Below are positions 9,289 through 17,946 of a DNA stretch of 64,000 nucleotides, in pieces. The stretch is taken from assembly GCA_021295695.1 (NCBI GenBank), contig JAGWBW010000008.1:17317-81316 (forward strand), written 5' to 3'. The position numbers were made by a program, and so were the translations under genes. The notes beneath the pieces are model-generated. The model was not told where the DNA came from. It did not search any database and was given only the letters and a program-made list of their open reading frames with translations. Each line of letters starts with the position of its first letter. Positions within the stretch are counted from its first letter, which is position 1. The stretch comes from Candidatus Latescibacterota bacterium. GTDB lineage: Bacteria > Latescibacterota > UBA2968.

Positions 9289-9392
9289 GGATGCTCCTCC
9301 TCTTGTTCAAAATTTTCGGGATGCTGTTTATATAGTGCAATATGATAAATTTACGCTATTAGAGCAAGTTAATATTTGTAAATACCGAAGCC

Positions 9393-9710
9393 TCAGGGAG
9401 AATACTTTGTGAGAGAATCGAGTAGGGCTTGTTGCGCCGCTAAATTTTTTTCCGATGCCGCGACAATGGTTTCCTGAAGCTCAATGCGGGAGTGTTCTAT
9501 TTTTTCTGCTTGTTCTTTTGGAATGTCCAACGCGATATTGCGACGAATTTCGCTTTGCAGGCTGTCGCGCAGGGTTTGCAGGCGGATGCGTTCTTCGCGC
9601 AGCGTCTGTTGAGCTTGTGAGACCTTCATTTTTTGACTTTCGAGAACGGGATTGGTTCCCGAACACGCGAAAATCAGGGTGATGGCGAGAAAGAAAAGAA
9701 ATTGAGGCAT
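9393..9710 (-). CDS. Small exported coiled-coil protein, probable lipoprotein
   Basis: 105 aa. The N-terminus MPQFLFFLAITLIFACSG is a short signal peptide ending in a plausible lipobox (IFAC, Cys16). The rest is a heptad-rich alpha-helical coiled coil (QQTLREERIRLQTLRDSLQSE and on) with no known domain. The gene begins 8 nt after the Rel/SpoT stop, so it is likely the last gene of that operon. The function is unknown; a periplasmic spacer or tether is possible. Confidence 0.65.
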   Translation of the reverse strand: MPQFLFFLAITLIFACSGTNPVLESQKMKVSQAQQTLREERIRLQTLRDSLQSEIRRNIALDIPKEQAEKIEHSRIELQETIVAASEKNLAAQQALLDSLTKYSP

Positions 9711-9718
9711 AAGATCGG

Positions 9719-11143
9719 CTATTGAGATTGGCTATTGAAATAGTGCTGTATGTGACGGCGAGCGCGGTAGGTTTTAACGCGGCTGACCCAACTCTTTTTG
9801 GGATGTTGGTTCGGATCGGTATCAATTTCGACGGTGTCGCCCCAGGTAAGTTTGGAGAACGGATAAGCCCGCGCGCCGTTGATACGACCTCCTTTGCATT
9901 GCAAGCCGAGGTCAGTATGCACGGCAAAGGCAAAATCGACGACGGTCGCATCTTCGGGCAATATAAAGGGATCACCTCTGGGCGTGAGTGCGACAATTTC
10001 TCGGGTAAAGAGAATGCGTTTGAGTTCAGTCATCAGGTGATGGGAGGCATCGGCGCGGTCGTACCAATCGACAAAATCGTGCAACCAGCGCGTGCGTCGC
10101 TCTTCGTGCTGTACATCTCCACGCAATGCGGCGATGCCAAATTCGCCCAGGCGATGCATTGCAGGGGTTTGAATGTGAAGTTCGTAGCGTTGATCCCTGT
10201 GGTGAACACGGGTATGCAGAGCCTGATAACCATTGCGTTTGGGCAGGGCAATAAAGTCTTTGAAACGCTCCATAACGGGTAGGAAGTGCTCGTGCAAAAT
10301 GCCCAAAGTCAAATAACATAGATGACGACGCGAGACAATGACTTCGATTGCGTATCGGTCCTGAATTTGATTGAGGGGGCGATGTTGCATTTTGCGGTAA
10401 ATGCTGCTCAAGCTTTTCTGTTGTACGCGCACGCTTGTCCGCACGCCGTTGGCGTAGAGCAAGTTGCGAATGGTTTCCTGGAATTTCACGAGGTGTTCGG
10501 TCGGTTCTGTTCTAAATGCAGTATGTATCTGATTTGCAATGCGCGGTTCAAGAGAAAAAAGACTGCTGTCTTCAAGTTCGCGACGGATGCGGGCCATGCC
10601 CAACAGGTGCGATAGGGGCGCGTATATGTCAATGGTTTCTCGCGCAATGCGTTGCCGCCTGTGGAGTTCTGCAATGCCGTCGAGGCTACGCATGTTATAC
10701 ATGCGATCGGCCAATTTGAGAATGAGTACGCGCGGGTCTCGTCTGGCATGGGTGAACAGGTGTTGCAAGGTGGCAATACGCCGCATGACGCGGCCGGCTT
10801 TTGCTCCTTCTACTTTTGTAACGCCGCTGACGAGGGTGGCAATGGTTTTGCCAAAGGTGGGTTCAATGTCGTTGAGGGTCAGAGCAGAGTCTTCAACGGC
10901 GTCGTGCAATAGTGCTGCTGCCATCATTTCTGCGTCGCGTGCAAAGCCCAATTCAGAAGCCAGGATGAGTGCCACGCCGATGGGATGGGTGATATATGGT
11001 TGCCCGGCATCGCGGTCCTGGCCCTCGTGGCTGGCATTGGCGAAGTGATAGGCATGCCCGACGAGCGGATGATAGCGCTGGGGAATTTGTACCAGTAATT
11101 TCCCCAGAGGCTCGCGTATGGCAATTTGGCGTTCGGTATTCAT
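9719..11143 (-). CDS. Short RelA/SpoT-type (p)ppGpp synthetase/hydrolase
   Basis: 474 aa. Domain order: HD hydrolase (about 25-175; ITHP, LLHDAVEDS, LKLADRMYNMRSL), synthetase (about 230-350; SIYRKM, RFKDFIALPKRNGYQALHT), then TGS (about 390-450; LTPRGDPFILPEDATVVDFAFAVH, split). The HD metal residues and the synthetase Asp and Glu positions look intact, so it may both make and degrade the alarmone. It lacks the C-terminal helical/zinc-finger/ACT region of full-length Rel (about 720 aa), so ribosome sensing and ACT control are probably reduced. The start overlaps the DinG stop by ATGA. Confidence 0.9.
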   Translation of the reverse strand: MNTERQIAIREPLGKLLVQIPQRYHPLVGHAYHFANASHEGQDRDAGQPYITHPIGVALILASELGFARDAEMMAAALLHDAVEDSALTLNDIEPTFGKTIATLVSGVTKVEGAKAGRVMRRIATLQHLFTHARRDPRVLILKLADRMYNMRSLDGIAELHRRQRIARETIDIYAPLSHLLGMARIRRELEDSSLFSLEPRIANQIHTAFRTEPTEHLVKFQETIRNLLYANGVRTSVRVQQKSLSSIYRKMQHRPLNQIQDRYAIEVIVSRRHLCYLTLGILHEHFLPVMERFKDFIALPKRNGYQALHTRVHHRDQRYELHIQTPAMHRLGEFGIAALRGDVQHEERRTRWLHDFVDWYDRADASHHLMTELKRILFTREIVALTPRGDPFILPEDATVVDFAFAVHTDLGLQCKGGRINGARAYPFSKLTWGDTVEIDTDPNQHPKKSWVSRVKTYRARRHIQHYFNSQSQ

Positions 11144-13989
11144 GCTGCGCTCGCTTTGTCGAACCAGCTTTTGATGGCTTGTAATAAATGATCGGGTGCT
11201 CGAAACGCCCGATGTTGGACTGGCAATGCTTCGAGAAAGGCCCGTCCATAAAAGGTGGATAAAACCCGACTGTCGAAGACGATGACAATACCTCTGTCGG
11301 ATTTATTGCGTATCAGGCGGCCAAAACCCTGGCGAAATTTGAGAATGGCTTCTGGTACGGAATAGTGTAAAAATGGATTTTTGCCCTGTTTTTCGAGTTC
11401 TTCCATGTGCGCTGCAACGAGGGGTTCAGATGGCACGGCAAAAGGCAGGCGAATAATACCCAGTATTTCAAGGGCTTCGCCGGGGATATCTACCCCTTCC
11501 CAAAAACTGTCGGTGCCCAGAAGCATTGCGCGGCGGTGGGTCTTAAAGCGGTCGGTAATGCTGCCGCGCGCACCGTCTATACCCTGGCCCAGGAGCAAGA
11601 TGCCATCGGATGATAGATCGTTTTTAAGTGCGTCATAAGACTGGTTGAGCATGCTGTAGGACGTAAATAATGCCAGTGTACCCCGTCCGACTTCGCGTGC
11701 GAGATGGCGCAGCAAATCGTCAACGGCGCGTTGAAAATGAGGGGATTTGGGTGATGGCATAAATTGCGGTACGCAGACAAGGGCTTGTAAATCGTAGTCA
11801 AAGGGCGAACCAAGGCAACTTGTTTGCACGCGCCCGTCGGACATGGTGTCGAGCCCCATGCGCTGAAGAAAGTAGATGAGTTTGCCGCGAATGCCCAAAG
11901 TGGCAGATGTGAAGACAATGGTGCGCATTTTGTCGTAGAGCGCGTCGCGCAATACATTGGCGACGTGCAGAGGCGCAGAAAACAGGCGCGTGTCACTGCT
12001 GTTTTCCCGGGTTGGCAATTCGAACCAGTAAACGCATTGTTCGTCTTCGGGATGGGTCAAGTGATTGAGGGTTGCGATCAGGTCGCTGCATTCCTGTGCG
12101 CGCCCGTCGAGTTCGTTGACGAGTTCGTCCTGGTTGGGAAAAGTATCGTCGGGCAAGTCTTTGAGCCAGGCGCATAGATTTTTTAAGCTGCTGTTGAGTT
12201 CTGAGCTCGCTTCGGCAAAGTTCTCAAGGCTTTCACCAACCGCATTAAACGTGTTTTCACCCGGGCGATAGCGTTCTTTTGGCGTGTAGTAAAATTTGCG
12301 ACTGCCCTGTTTGCCGTACAAAAATTCCGTGAGATCTTGAAAAAAGACCTGCGCTTTGAGATAGATGTCTTCGGCGGCGTTCACAGCCCGCCCAATGCCT
12401 GTGTCAAAGGTGGCAAAGATATTGTCTTTGAGATCGGCTACACCGATCCAGTGGCGCAATGCGGGCAGGGTGCCGGTGCTGTGAAAGCCCGGACTGCGCA
12501 GTTGATCGGAAAAATTTTTAACGTGCCATATATTGAGTTCGCGCCCCAAATATTGTGCGGCAATTTTTTCGATGTTGTGGGCTTCGTCCAGGATGAGGTC
12601 TTCGTATTCGCCCAGCACGGCATTTTCCGAGACGATGTCGGAAAAGAGCAGGGAGTGATTGACAACCACGATATGCGCTTTTTGGGCAGAGCGGCGCACG
12701 GTGTTGGCAAAACACTGCCCGTTGGTGCGGCACTTTTGCGAGCGGCAATACCCCGAGTCGGAACACACTTTTGCCCAAAGGCCGGCATGGCGACGCAGAT
12801 CAAAGCCATTGTTTTCCGAAATGTCGCCGGTTTGCGTTTGTTCTGCCCATATAACGAGGGATAAGGCTCCTGCGCGCTCGTCTTCGGTAAAAAAGGTATC
12901 GATATTGGTGAGTGCTGCATGCCACCGATTGAGGCATATATAGTTGCTGCGACCTTTGAGCAGGACATAGCTGAACGGTATATTCAGAGTGTGTTCGAGG
13001 TGGGGCAGGTCTTTGAAGAACAATTGTTCCTGAAGATTTTTAGTATTGGTGGAAACAATGATGCGGCGGCCATTTTGTGCGGCGTGGTGAATGGCAGGGG
13101 TGAGATAGGCCATGGATTTGCCCACGCCTGTGCCCGCTTCGGCGACGAGGAGATGGTTGTTGTTGAAGGCATCGGCAATGGCGCGCACCATTTCGATTTG
13201 TTCGGTGCGAACTTCATATTTTTCGGTTTGTCGGTCAAAGGTGCCGCCGGATTCAAACAGGGCGCAGAGCATGTCGATGTCGAGGGGGTCGCTGGTCTCT
13301 GATTCCGTTCGGGGTTCTTCGCCGCCCACATTGGAGAGGGGGAGGTCATTGATCCCGCCACCGCGAATGCGGCTCATAAATTCGCTTTTGGCCGCTTCAT
13401 TGCCCAGATCGACAAAGATATTGAGCAAGGCGTTATTTGTGCCTTGCAAAAGCTGTAGTATTTGTTGTTTGGTGCGAAATGAGGTGTCGCGCAAGATCTC
13501 GACGACGCCCGAGTATATGCCTGCGAGTTGCTCGGCATCGCAAAGTGCTTTGTGCTCCGCTGGGGATTCGGCTTGAAAAAAATCTGCAAGTGTATTCGCC
13601 CTGTGATCGGATAAACTGGGCAAGGCAACGCGGGCGAGATCGCGCACGCTGTGTATGTTGTTGCCAAAGGGCAGGCCAGAGGCTTCAGATAAAAAGCGGG
13701 TTTCAAATCGACCCTGATGTACGATGAGGGGATGATCGCTGGCAAAGGTCATAAAGTTTTCGATTGCCGCGTTGATGCGGGGTGCGTTTCTCACGTCTTT
13801 GAATGCTATGCCCGTCAGGCGCGTTGTTTCTTTGGGCACCCCCATTTTTGGGCGCACATAAGTCTGAAAGCGATCGACAATTTCGCCGTCTTTGACTTTG
13901 ACGGCACCGATTTCGATTATTTCGGCTTCTTTTGGATTCAGACCCGTGGTTTCGAGGTCGAGGGTTATGAAGGTGTGGAGAATGGACAT
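11140..13989 (-). CDS. dinG: DinG-family helicase fused to a DEDDh 3'-5' exonuclease
   Basis: 949 aa. The N-terminal exonuclease (about 1-165) has TLDLETTG (D11/E13), HQGRFETRFL and the HKALCDAEQLA His/Asp motif. The SF2 XPD-like helicase has Walker A AEAGTGVGKS (near 284-291) and DEAH (468-471). The Cys set C352, C409, C415, C420 and C426 probably includes the four 4Fe-4S ligands. The C-terminal motif QGFGRLIRNKSDRG completes the helicase. DinG unwinds 5'-3' and resolves R-loops and G4s. The exonuclease fusion is known mainly from Firmicutes-type DinG and may process the unwound strand. It overlaps the downstream rel gene by 4 nt. Confidence 0.92.
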   Translation of the reverse strand: MSILHTFITLDLETTGLNPKEAEIIEIGAVKVKDGEIVDRFQTYVRPKMGVPKETTRLTGIAFKDVRNAPRINAAIENFMTFASDHPLIVHQGRFETRFLSEASGLPFGNNIHSVRDLARVALPSLSDHRANTLADFFQAESPAEHKALCDAEQLAGIYSGVVEILRDTSFRTKQQILQLLQGTNNALLNIFVDLGNEAAKSEFMSRIRGGGINDLPLSNVGGEEPRTESETSDPLDIDMLCALFESGGTFDRQTEKYEVRTEQIEMVRAIADAFNNNHLLVAEAGTGVGKSMAYLTPAIHHAAQNGRRIIVSTNTKNLQEQLFFKDLPHLEHTLNIPFSYVLLKGRSNYICLNRWHAALTNIDTFFTEDERAGALSLVIWAEQTQTGDISENNGFDLRRHAGLWAKVCSDSGYCRSQKCRTNGQCFANTVRRSAQKAHIVVVNHSLLFSDIVSENAVLGEYEDLILDEAHNIEKIAAQYLGRELNIWHVKNFSDQLRSPGFHSTGTLPALRHWIGVADLKDNIFATFDTGIGRAVNAAEDIYLKAQVFFQDLTEFLYGKQGSRKFYYTPKERYRPGENTFNAVGESLENFAEASSELNSSLKNLCAWLKDLPDDTFPNQDELVNELDGRAQECSDLIATLNHLTHPEDEQCVYWFELPTRENSSDTRLFSAPLHVANVLRDALYDKMRTIVFTSATLGIRGKLIYFLQRMGLDTMSDGRVQTSCLGSPFDYDLQALVCVPQFMPSPKSPHFQRAVDDLLRHLAREVGRGTLALFTSYSMLNQSYDALKNDLSSDGILLLGQGIDGARGSITDRFKTHRRAMLLGTDSFWEGVDIPGEALEILGIIRLPFAVPSEPLVAAHMEELEKQGKNPFLHYSVPEAILKFRQGFGRLIRNKSDRGIVIVFDSRVLSTFYGRAFLEALPVQHRAFRAPDHLLQAIKSWFDKASAA

Positions 13990-14149
13990 GAAAAATAAAA
14001 AGATCCTGCTTTAAGTTGACTCTTTGAGTTCTGTGCAGTATCATAAATGCCGACCGGTTTTGATTTTCCGATCGGCTCTTGGCGTTTTGACATGGTGTTA
14101 AATAATACATTACAAAGCCCTGAATTTCAAGCGTTATTGTGGAGGTGAT

Positions 14150-15166
14150 ATGAAAGCGTCTGTTTATCTGGGACCCGAGTGGGTTGAATTGCGCGATATT
14201 GAGGAACCCAAACCGGGTGATGATGAGGTGCTCATCAAGGTGGCGCGAGCGGGTTTATGCGGCACGGATTTGCATATTTATCAGGGGCACATGGATCAGC
14301 GGGTGCAAATTCCTCTGGTGATGGGACACGAGATGTGCGGTGAAATTGTCTATGTTCCGAAAGATGCCGAGTTCAACGTGGGAGATCGGGTGGTAGTTGA
14401 ACCCACGGTGGCATGTGGGGCGTGTGCGGCTTGCCGGCGGGGGCATCGGCATATTTGTCAGAATCTGAATTTTTTGGGGATTGACTCTGCGGGTGCATTT
14501 CAGGCTTTTTGGAATGCACCTCTCGATCGCTTGCACCGCGTACCAGATGCACTGGACGACGATGCTGGCGCGCTTATTGAACCGCTTGCAGTCGCTGTCC
14601 ACGATGTTCGGCGTGCCAAAGTGGAATTGGGTGACCGCGCGGTTGTGATTGGCGGCGGCCCGATTGGGATGCTGGTTGCAATGGCGGCGCGATTGGATGG
14701 GGCCGAGGTGGTGGTTGCCGAAGTGAATCCCTTTCGTTTGGCAAAAGCGAGCGCATTGGGCTTTGAGATTGTGAATCCATTGGAAACAGATCTTCTCGCA
14801 TATACAGAAGATTGGACCGAGGGTGCAGGCGCAGACCTCGTGTTTGAAGTTAGTGGCAGTGCGCCCGGCGCAAAGGTCATGACAGAGTTGGCGCGGGTTC
14901 GCGGAACCATTGTGCTGGTTGGAGTACACGCTGAACCACCGCCTGTGGATTTACAGCGTTTTTTTTGGCGGGAATTGCATCTGGTGGCGTGTCGCGTGTA
15001 CGAACCCATAGATTTCGAGCGGGCAATTCGATTGGCGGCATCTGGCGCGGTGGATGTGAAGGCTCTGATTACGGATACGCTGCTGCTGGATGATGCGGCA
15101 AAAGGGTTTGAACAGATGGTGGCGGGAGGCGAGGTGATGAAGGTGCTTTTGGACTGTCAGGCGTAA
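14150..15166 (+). CDS. Zinc-dependent medium-chain alcohol/polyol dehydrogenase
   Basis: 338 aa. Catalytic-zinc motif GLCGTDLHIYQG and GHEMCGEI; structural-zinc Cys cluster CGACAACRRGHRHIC (about 84-98); Rossmann motif VVIGGGPIGMLVA (about 164-176). This is the threonine/sorbitol dehydrogenase group (NAD-dependent oxidation of a secondary alcohol in a sugar, polyol or amino acid). The GGAGGTGAT ribosome site precedes the ATG. It is followed after 11 nt by a KduD-like SDR, so the substrate is more likely a sugar acid or sugar alcohol than threonine. Its exact substrate cannot be read from the sequence. Confidence 0.87.
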   Translation: MKASVYLGPEWVELRDIEEPKPGDDEVLIKVARAGLCGTDLHIYQGHMDQRVQIPLVMGHEMCGEIVYVPKDAEFNVGDRVVVEPTVACGACAACRRGHRHICQNLNFLGIDSAGAFQAFWNAPLDRLHRVPDALDDDAGALIEPLAVAVHDVRRAKVELGDRAVVIGGGPIGMLVAMAARLDGAEVVVAEVNPFRLAKASALGFEIVNPLETDLLAYTEDWTEGAGADLVFEVSGSAPGAKVMTELARVRGTIVLVGVHAEPPPVDLQRFFWRELHLVACRVYEPIDFERAIRLAASGAVDVKALITDTLLLDDAAKGFEQMVAGGEVMKVLLDCQA

Positions 15167-15177
15167 CGGGAGTTATT

Positions 15178-15945
15178 ATGGGAATTTTGGAGCGGTTTGA
15201 TTTGAGTGGTAAGACAGCGCTGGTGACGGGGTGTCGGCGCGGTATTGGTCGAGCTTTTGCCCTGGGGTTGGCCGAGGCGGGTGCCGATATTGTGGGGGTG
15301 AGTGCATCGCTGGCGTCGGGGAGTGAAGTAGAAGGAGATGTCGCGGCATTGGGCCGCAGTTTTCGCTCTTATGCATGTGATTTTTCCGATCGAGATGCTC
15401 TGAGGGCTTTTGTTGCACAGGTGAAAGCAGATGTCGCTCAGATCGATATATTGGTGAATAATGCGGGCACTATTTTGCGGGAACCTGCGGCGGATCATCC
15501 GGATGATTACTGGGATAAAGTCATTGAAGTAAATTTGAACGCGCAATTTGTTCTCGCACGGGAGTTTGGCAAAGAGATGGTGGTGCGCGGGTGTGGCAAA
15601 ATTGTTTTTACTGCGTCTTTGCTGAGTTTTCAGGGGGGTATTACAGTGCCGGGTTATGCCGCGGCCAAAGGAGGTATTGCAACTTTGACGATGGCGCTGT
15701 CAAATGAGTGGGCGAGCAAGGGGGTAAATGTCAATGCTATTGCGCCGGGCTATATTGCAACAGATAATACCGAAGCTTTGCGCAGTGATTCTGTCCGTTC
15801 TGAGCAAATTTTAGCGCGCATTCCCCAGGGGCGATGGGGGCAACCGGATGATCTGAAAGGCGCGTGTGTGTTTCTGTGTTCGGATGCAGCCAATTATGTC
15901 AATGGTGCGATTTTGACAGTGGATGGCGGATGGATGGGGCGATGA
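15178..15945 (+). CDS. kduD: KduD-like SDR (2-deoxy-D-gluconate / 2-dehydro-3-deoxygluconate dehydrogenase)
   Basis: 255 aa classical short-chain dehydrogenase. The cofactor motif TGCRRGIG replaces TGxxxGIG, followed by NNAG and the active site S...YAAAK (GYAAAKGG). Several blocks match E. coli KduD closely: LSFQGGITVPGYAAAKGG, NEWASKGVNVNAIAPGYIAT (20 residues) and IPQGRWG. KduD reduces or oxidises the C5 keto group in hexuronate (pectin/alginate-type) breakdown. Together with the preceding zinc dehydrogenase it forms a two-gene unit (11-nt gap), suggesting uronate or deoxy-sugar-acid catabolism. Confidence 0.85.
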   Translation: MGILERFDLSGKTALVTGCRRGIGRAFALGLAEAGADIVGVSASLASGSEVEGDVAALGRSFRSYACDFSDRDALRAFVAQVKADVAQIDILVNNAGTILREPAADHPDDYWDKVIEVNLNAQFVLAREFGKEMVVRGCGKIVFTASLLSFQGGITVPGYAAAKGGIATLTMALSNEWASKGVNVNAIAPGYIATDNTEALRSDSVRSEQILARIPQGRWGQPDDLKGACVFLCSDAANYVNGAILTVDGGWMGR

Positions 15946-15992
15946 AAAACGAATAGACGGAGCGGGGTATGAAGGCGAGTAATTCGAGCATG

Positions 15993-16048
15993 ACTGGCCG
16001 GTGAACGAGCCTGAAAAGCGGCTCGTTGTACACTATCCTCAGGCCAGT
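15993..16048. repeat. Nested intergenic inverted repeat
   Basis: The outer arms actggcc (15993-15999) and ggccagt (16042-16048) enclose inner arms aacgagcc (16004-16011) and ggctcgtt (16020-16027). A short direct repeat, agacgaat agacgaat, follows at 16052-16067. There is no T-run, so it is a poor terminator. It looks like a REP-type dispersed palindrome in the 223-nt gap between the SDR and aldo/keto reductase genes. Confidence 0.55.
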
Positions 16049-16168
16049 TCATAGACGAATAGACGAATAACACACAGATTTTGGGGGATGGGTGGGGTTC
16101 GTTGATGAACTGCTGGCGCAGTTGTACCCCGTTCCGTAGATTCGCTCATTTTTAACCGGAGGTTCGAT

Positions 16169-17152
16169 ATGGAATACAGGCCGTTTGGAAAGACCGGGTT
16201 GGACGTTTCAGCGATTGGATTTGGGTGCTGGGAACTCGGTGGGAATTATGGTTATTTTGACGAAGGAGAGGTGATTGCGGGCATTCACAAGGCACTGGAT
16301 TTGGGGATTAATTGTTTTGATACAGCCGAAGGCTATGGGAAGGGGAAATCAGAGGCTTTGCTCGCGCGCGGCCTGGGGAATCGACGCAAGGATGTGATTG
16401 TGGTGACAAAGGTCGGTATTGGATATACGGATTCGGGACGGGAGAAGGGGCGCGACAGTCGCAGAGATCGGATCATGGCGTCGGTAGAGAATAGTTTGCG
16501 GTTTTTGAATACGGATTATATCGATGTCTATTTGATTCACTGGCCCGATCGGCACACGCCTTTTGATGAACCAATGCAGGTACTGGACGATTTGATTCAG
16601 CAGGGCAAAGTGCGGTTTGGAGGGGTATCGAATTTCAAGGCGGAAGAGATTGATGCGTGCATGAAGACGCGGCGGGTAGATGTGGGACAATACGGCTATC
16701 ACATGTTTGATCGGCGCATGGAGAGAGATGTTTTTCCATATTGCGAAGCGCACGGCATTGGGATGATGGGATATGGTTCTCTGGCGCATGGGTTGCTCGC
16801 CGGGGCATTTGATGAGAATACGACATTTGATGCACAAGATTGGCGCTCTAAGGGCGGGTTGTTTAATATGCCTTTGTTTACAGATGAGAATTTTCCGCGC
16901 AATCTGAAGGTGGTGGAAGAATTAAAACAGATGGCAGCGGACCGCGGTACAGCTATATATCACCTCGCGCTGGCGTGGGTGTTATCCAATCCAGTGATTA
17001 GCACCGCGCTGGTTGGCGTGCGTAAACCCGAGGAGGTGGTATCGAATATGGGTGCATTAGAGTTGACGCTGTCCGAAGACGATAAGTGCGCTATTGATGC
17101 GATATTTGAGAAATACGGGGTGGATACGCGCCCGGATATATGGGTGGAGTAA
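16169..17152 (+). CDS. Aldo/keto reductase
   Basis: 327 aa TIM-barrel NAD(P)H oxidoreductase. It has the N-terminal FGKTGLDVSAIGFG, the family signature FDTAEGYGKGKSE with the catalytic Asp and Tyr, VVTKVG carrying the catalytic Lys, and DVYLIHWPD carrying the His. The C-terminal ALAWVLSNPVISTALVG binds cofactor. The ACCGGAGGTTCG ribosome site is upstream. It is closest to the YdhF/IolS-like group of sugar aldehyde reductases. Position after the zinc dehydrogenase and KduD-like genes suggests a shared sugar pathway, but the 223-nt gap with a palindrome means that co-transcription is not assured. Confidence 0.88.
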   Translation: MEYRPFGKTGLDVSAIGFGCWELGGNYGYFDEGEVIAGIHKALDLGINCFDTAEGYGKGKSEALLARGLGNRRKDVIVVTKVGIGYTDSGREKGRDSRRDRIMASVENSLRFLNTDYIDVYLIHWPDRHTPFDEPMQVLDDLIQQGKVRFGGVSNFKAEEIDACMKTRRVDVGQYGYHMFDRRMERDVFPYCEAHGIGMMGYGSLAHGLLAGAFDENTTFDAQDWRSKGGLFNMPLFTDENFPRNLKVVEELKQMAADRGTAIYHLALAWVLSNPVISTALVGVRKPEEVVSNMGALELTLSEDDKCAIDAIFEKYGVDTRPDIWVE

Positions 17153-17193
17153 ACCTGAAGAGACGCAAAAAATGGGGAAAAGGCAATCTATAC

Positions 17194-17223
17194 TTGACAA
17201 ATCAAAGTATGCTGGACTATAAT
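17194..17223 (+). promoter_or_regulatory. Consensus sigma-70 promoter of the HU-like gene
   Basis: TTGACA (17194-17199) and TATAAT (17218-17223) are both perfect matches, with an 18-nt spacer. The start codon of the HU-like gene is about 80 nt downstream. A perfect -35/-10 pair implies strong constitutive expression, as expected for a nucleoid protein. Confidence 0.85.
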
Positions 17224-17303
17224 TAGGATAGCCTTCAGCCTATTTGCCTTCGCGGGGGTATAGGTTTGAGATTATAAATCCATTTTTACAAAGGGAGAGA
17301 GTT

Positions 17304-17627
17304 ATGCCGCAACCTGAAGCTGTAACAAAACGATGGAGCAAAGCCCAAATTGTAGGTGCAATCGCAGAAGGCACCGGTCTGAGCAAGAAAGATGTGGGTA
17401 GTGTTCTCGATGAATTGGACAGTGCCATTGAACGCCATGTCGCACAAGGTTCCGTCGGTGAATTTGTATTGCCCGGTCTGCTCAAAATCAAAAGGGTCGA
17501 AAAACCAGCCCGCGCAGAACGAGAGGGTGTCAATCCTTTCACTGGCGAAAAAATAACAATTTCAGCCAAACCCGCTTCGTCGGGCGTGAGAATTTCAGCT
17601 CTTAAAAAACTGAAAGACATGGTTTAG
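17304..17627 (+). CDS. HU/IHF-like nucleoid DNA-binding protein
   Basis: 107 aa. An N-terminal helical part (WSKAQIVGAIAEGTGLSKKDV) and a beta-arm region (GLLKIKRVEKPARAEREGVNPFTGEKI, split) match the HU fold: NPFTGEKITISAKPASSGVRIS aligns with the NPxTGExIxIPAxxxxxF block of HU. The usual Phe is absent and the Gly/Pro arm tip is modified, so DNA bending may differ. The ATG at 17304 follows AAGGGAGAGAG. A perfect promoter and a terminator bracket it as a single-gene unit. Confidence 0.87.
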   Translation: MPQPEAVTKRWSKAQIVGAIAEGTGLSKKDVGSVLDELDSAIERHVAQGSVGEFVLPGLLKIKRVEKPARAEREGVNPFTGEKITISAKPASSGVRISALKKLKDMV

Positions 17628-17656
17628 CAATCGTCGCATTTAGGGAACCGTCGTGA

Positions 17657-17690
17657 AGCCCAGCCTTTTAAGGTTGGGCTTTTTTATTTT
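17657..17690 (+). terminator. Terminator of the HU-like gene
   Basis: A 9-bp stem, agcccagcc / ggttgggct (17657-17665 and 17672-17680, one G-U pair), is followed by a T-rich tail, 30 nt after the stop codon. Confidence 0.88.
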
Positions 17691-17837
17691 TAACGTCATG
17701 TGTGACTTCAAGGTCAAAGGTCAAATGAGCACTGTCATTCTGAGCGGAGCGCAGCGGAGTCGAAGAATCTGCCTAGCGGCTTCCTCAGCATGACAGGGTG
17801 TATAGCGTATTTATTTTTAAAGTCACACATCGCGTTA
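17691..17837. repeat. 147-bp element with terminal inverted repeats (MITE-like)
   Basis: The ends taacgtcATGTGTGACTT (17691-17708) and AAGTCACACATcgcgtta (17820-17837) are inverted repeats matching at 16 of 18 positions, with an 11-bp perfect core. Inside is a second inverted pair, tgtcattctgag (17733-17744) and ctcagcatgaca (17784-17795), 11 of 12 matching. The inner sequence (gagcggagcgcagcggagtc) is of a type found as dispersed intergenic repeats in many environmental bacterial genomes. There is no ORF. It occupies most of the 319-nt gap between the HU-like and FGE-like genes; no other feature is seen there. Confidence 0.7.
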
Positions 17838-17946
17838 TTTTTATAATCACTTTGGGTATCTTTTGTGGGACTGGACAAAATACCGCGAAATGATTACTTT
17901 CAAAGTTGGAACTAAAAAGCGATAATCCAATCGCCAAGGAGGCAAA

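Noticed and set aside
14049..14076. Imperfect hairpin gccgaccgg/ccgatcggc between dinG and the zinc dehydrogenase gene as a terminator
   Set aside because: It lies in a divergent promoter region where no gene ends, and lacks a U-run; its role, if any, cannot be judged.
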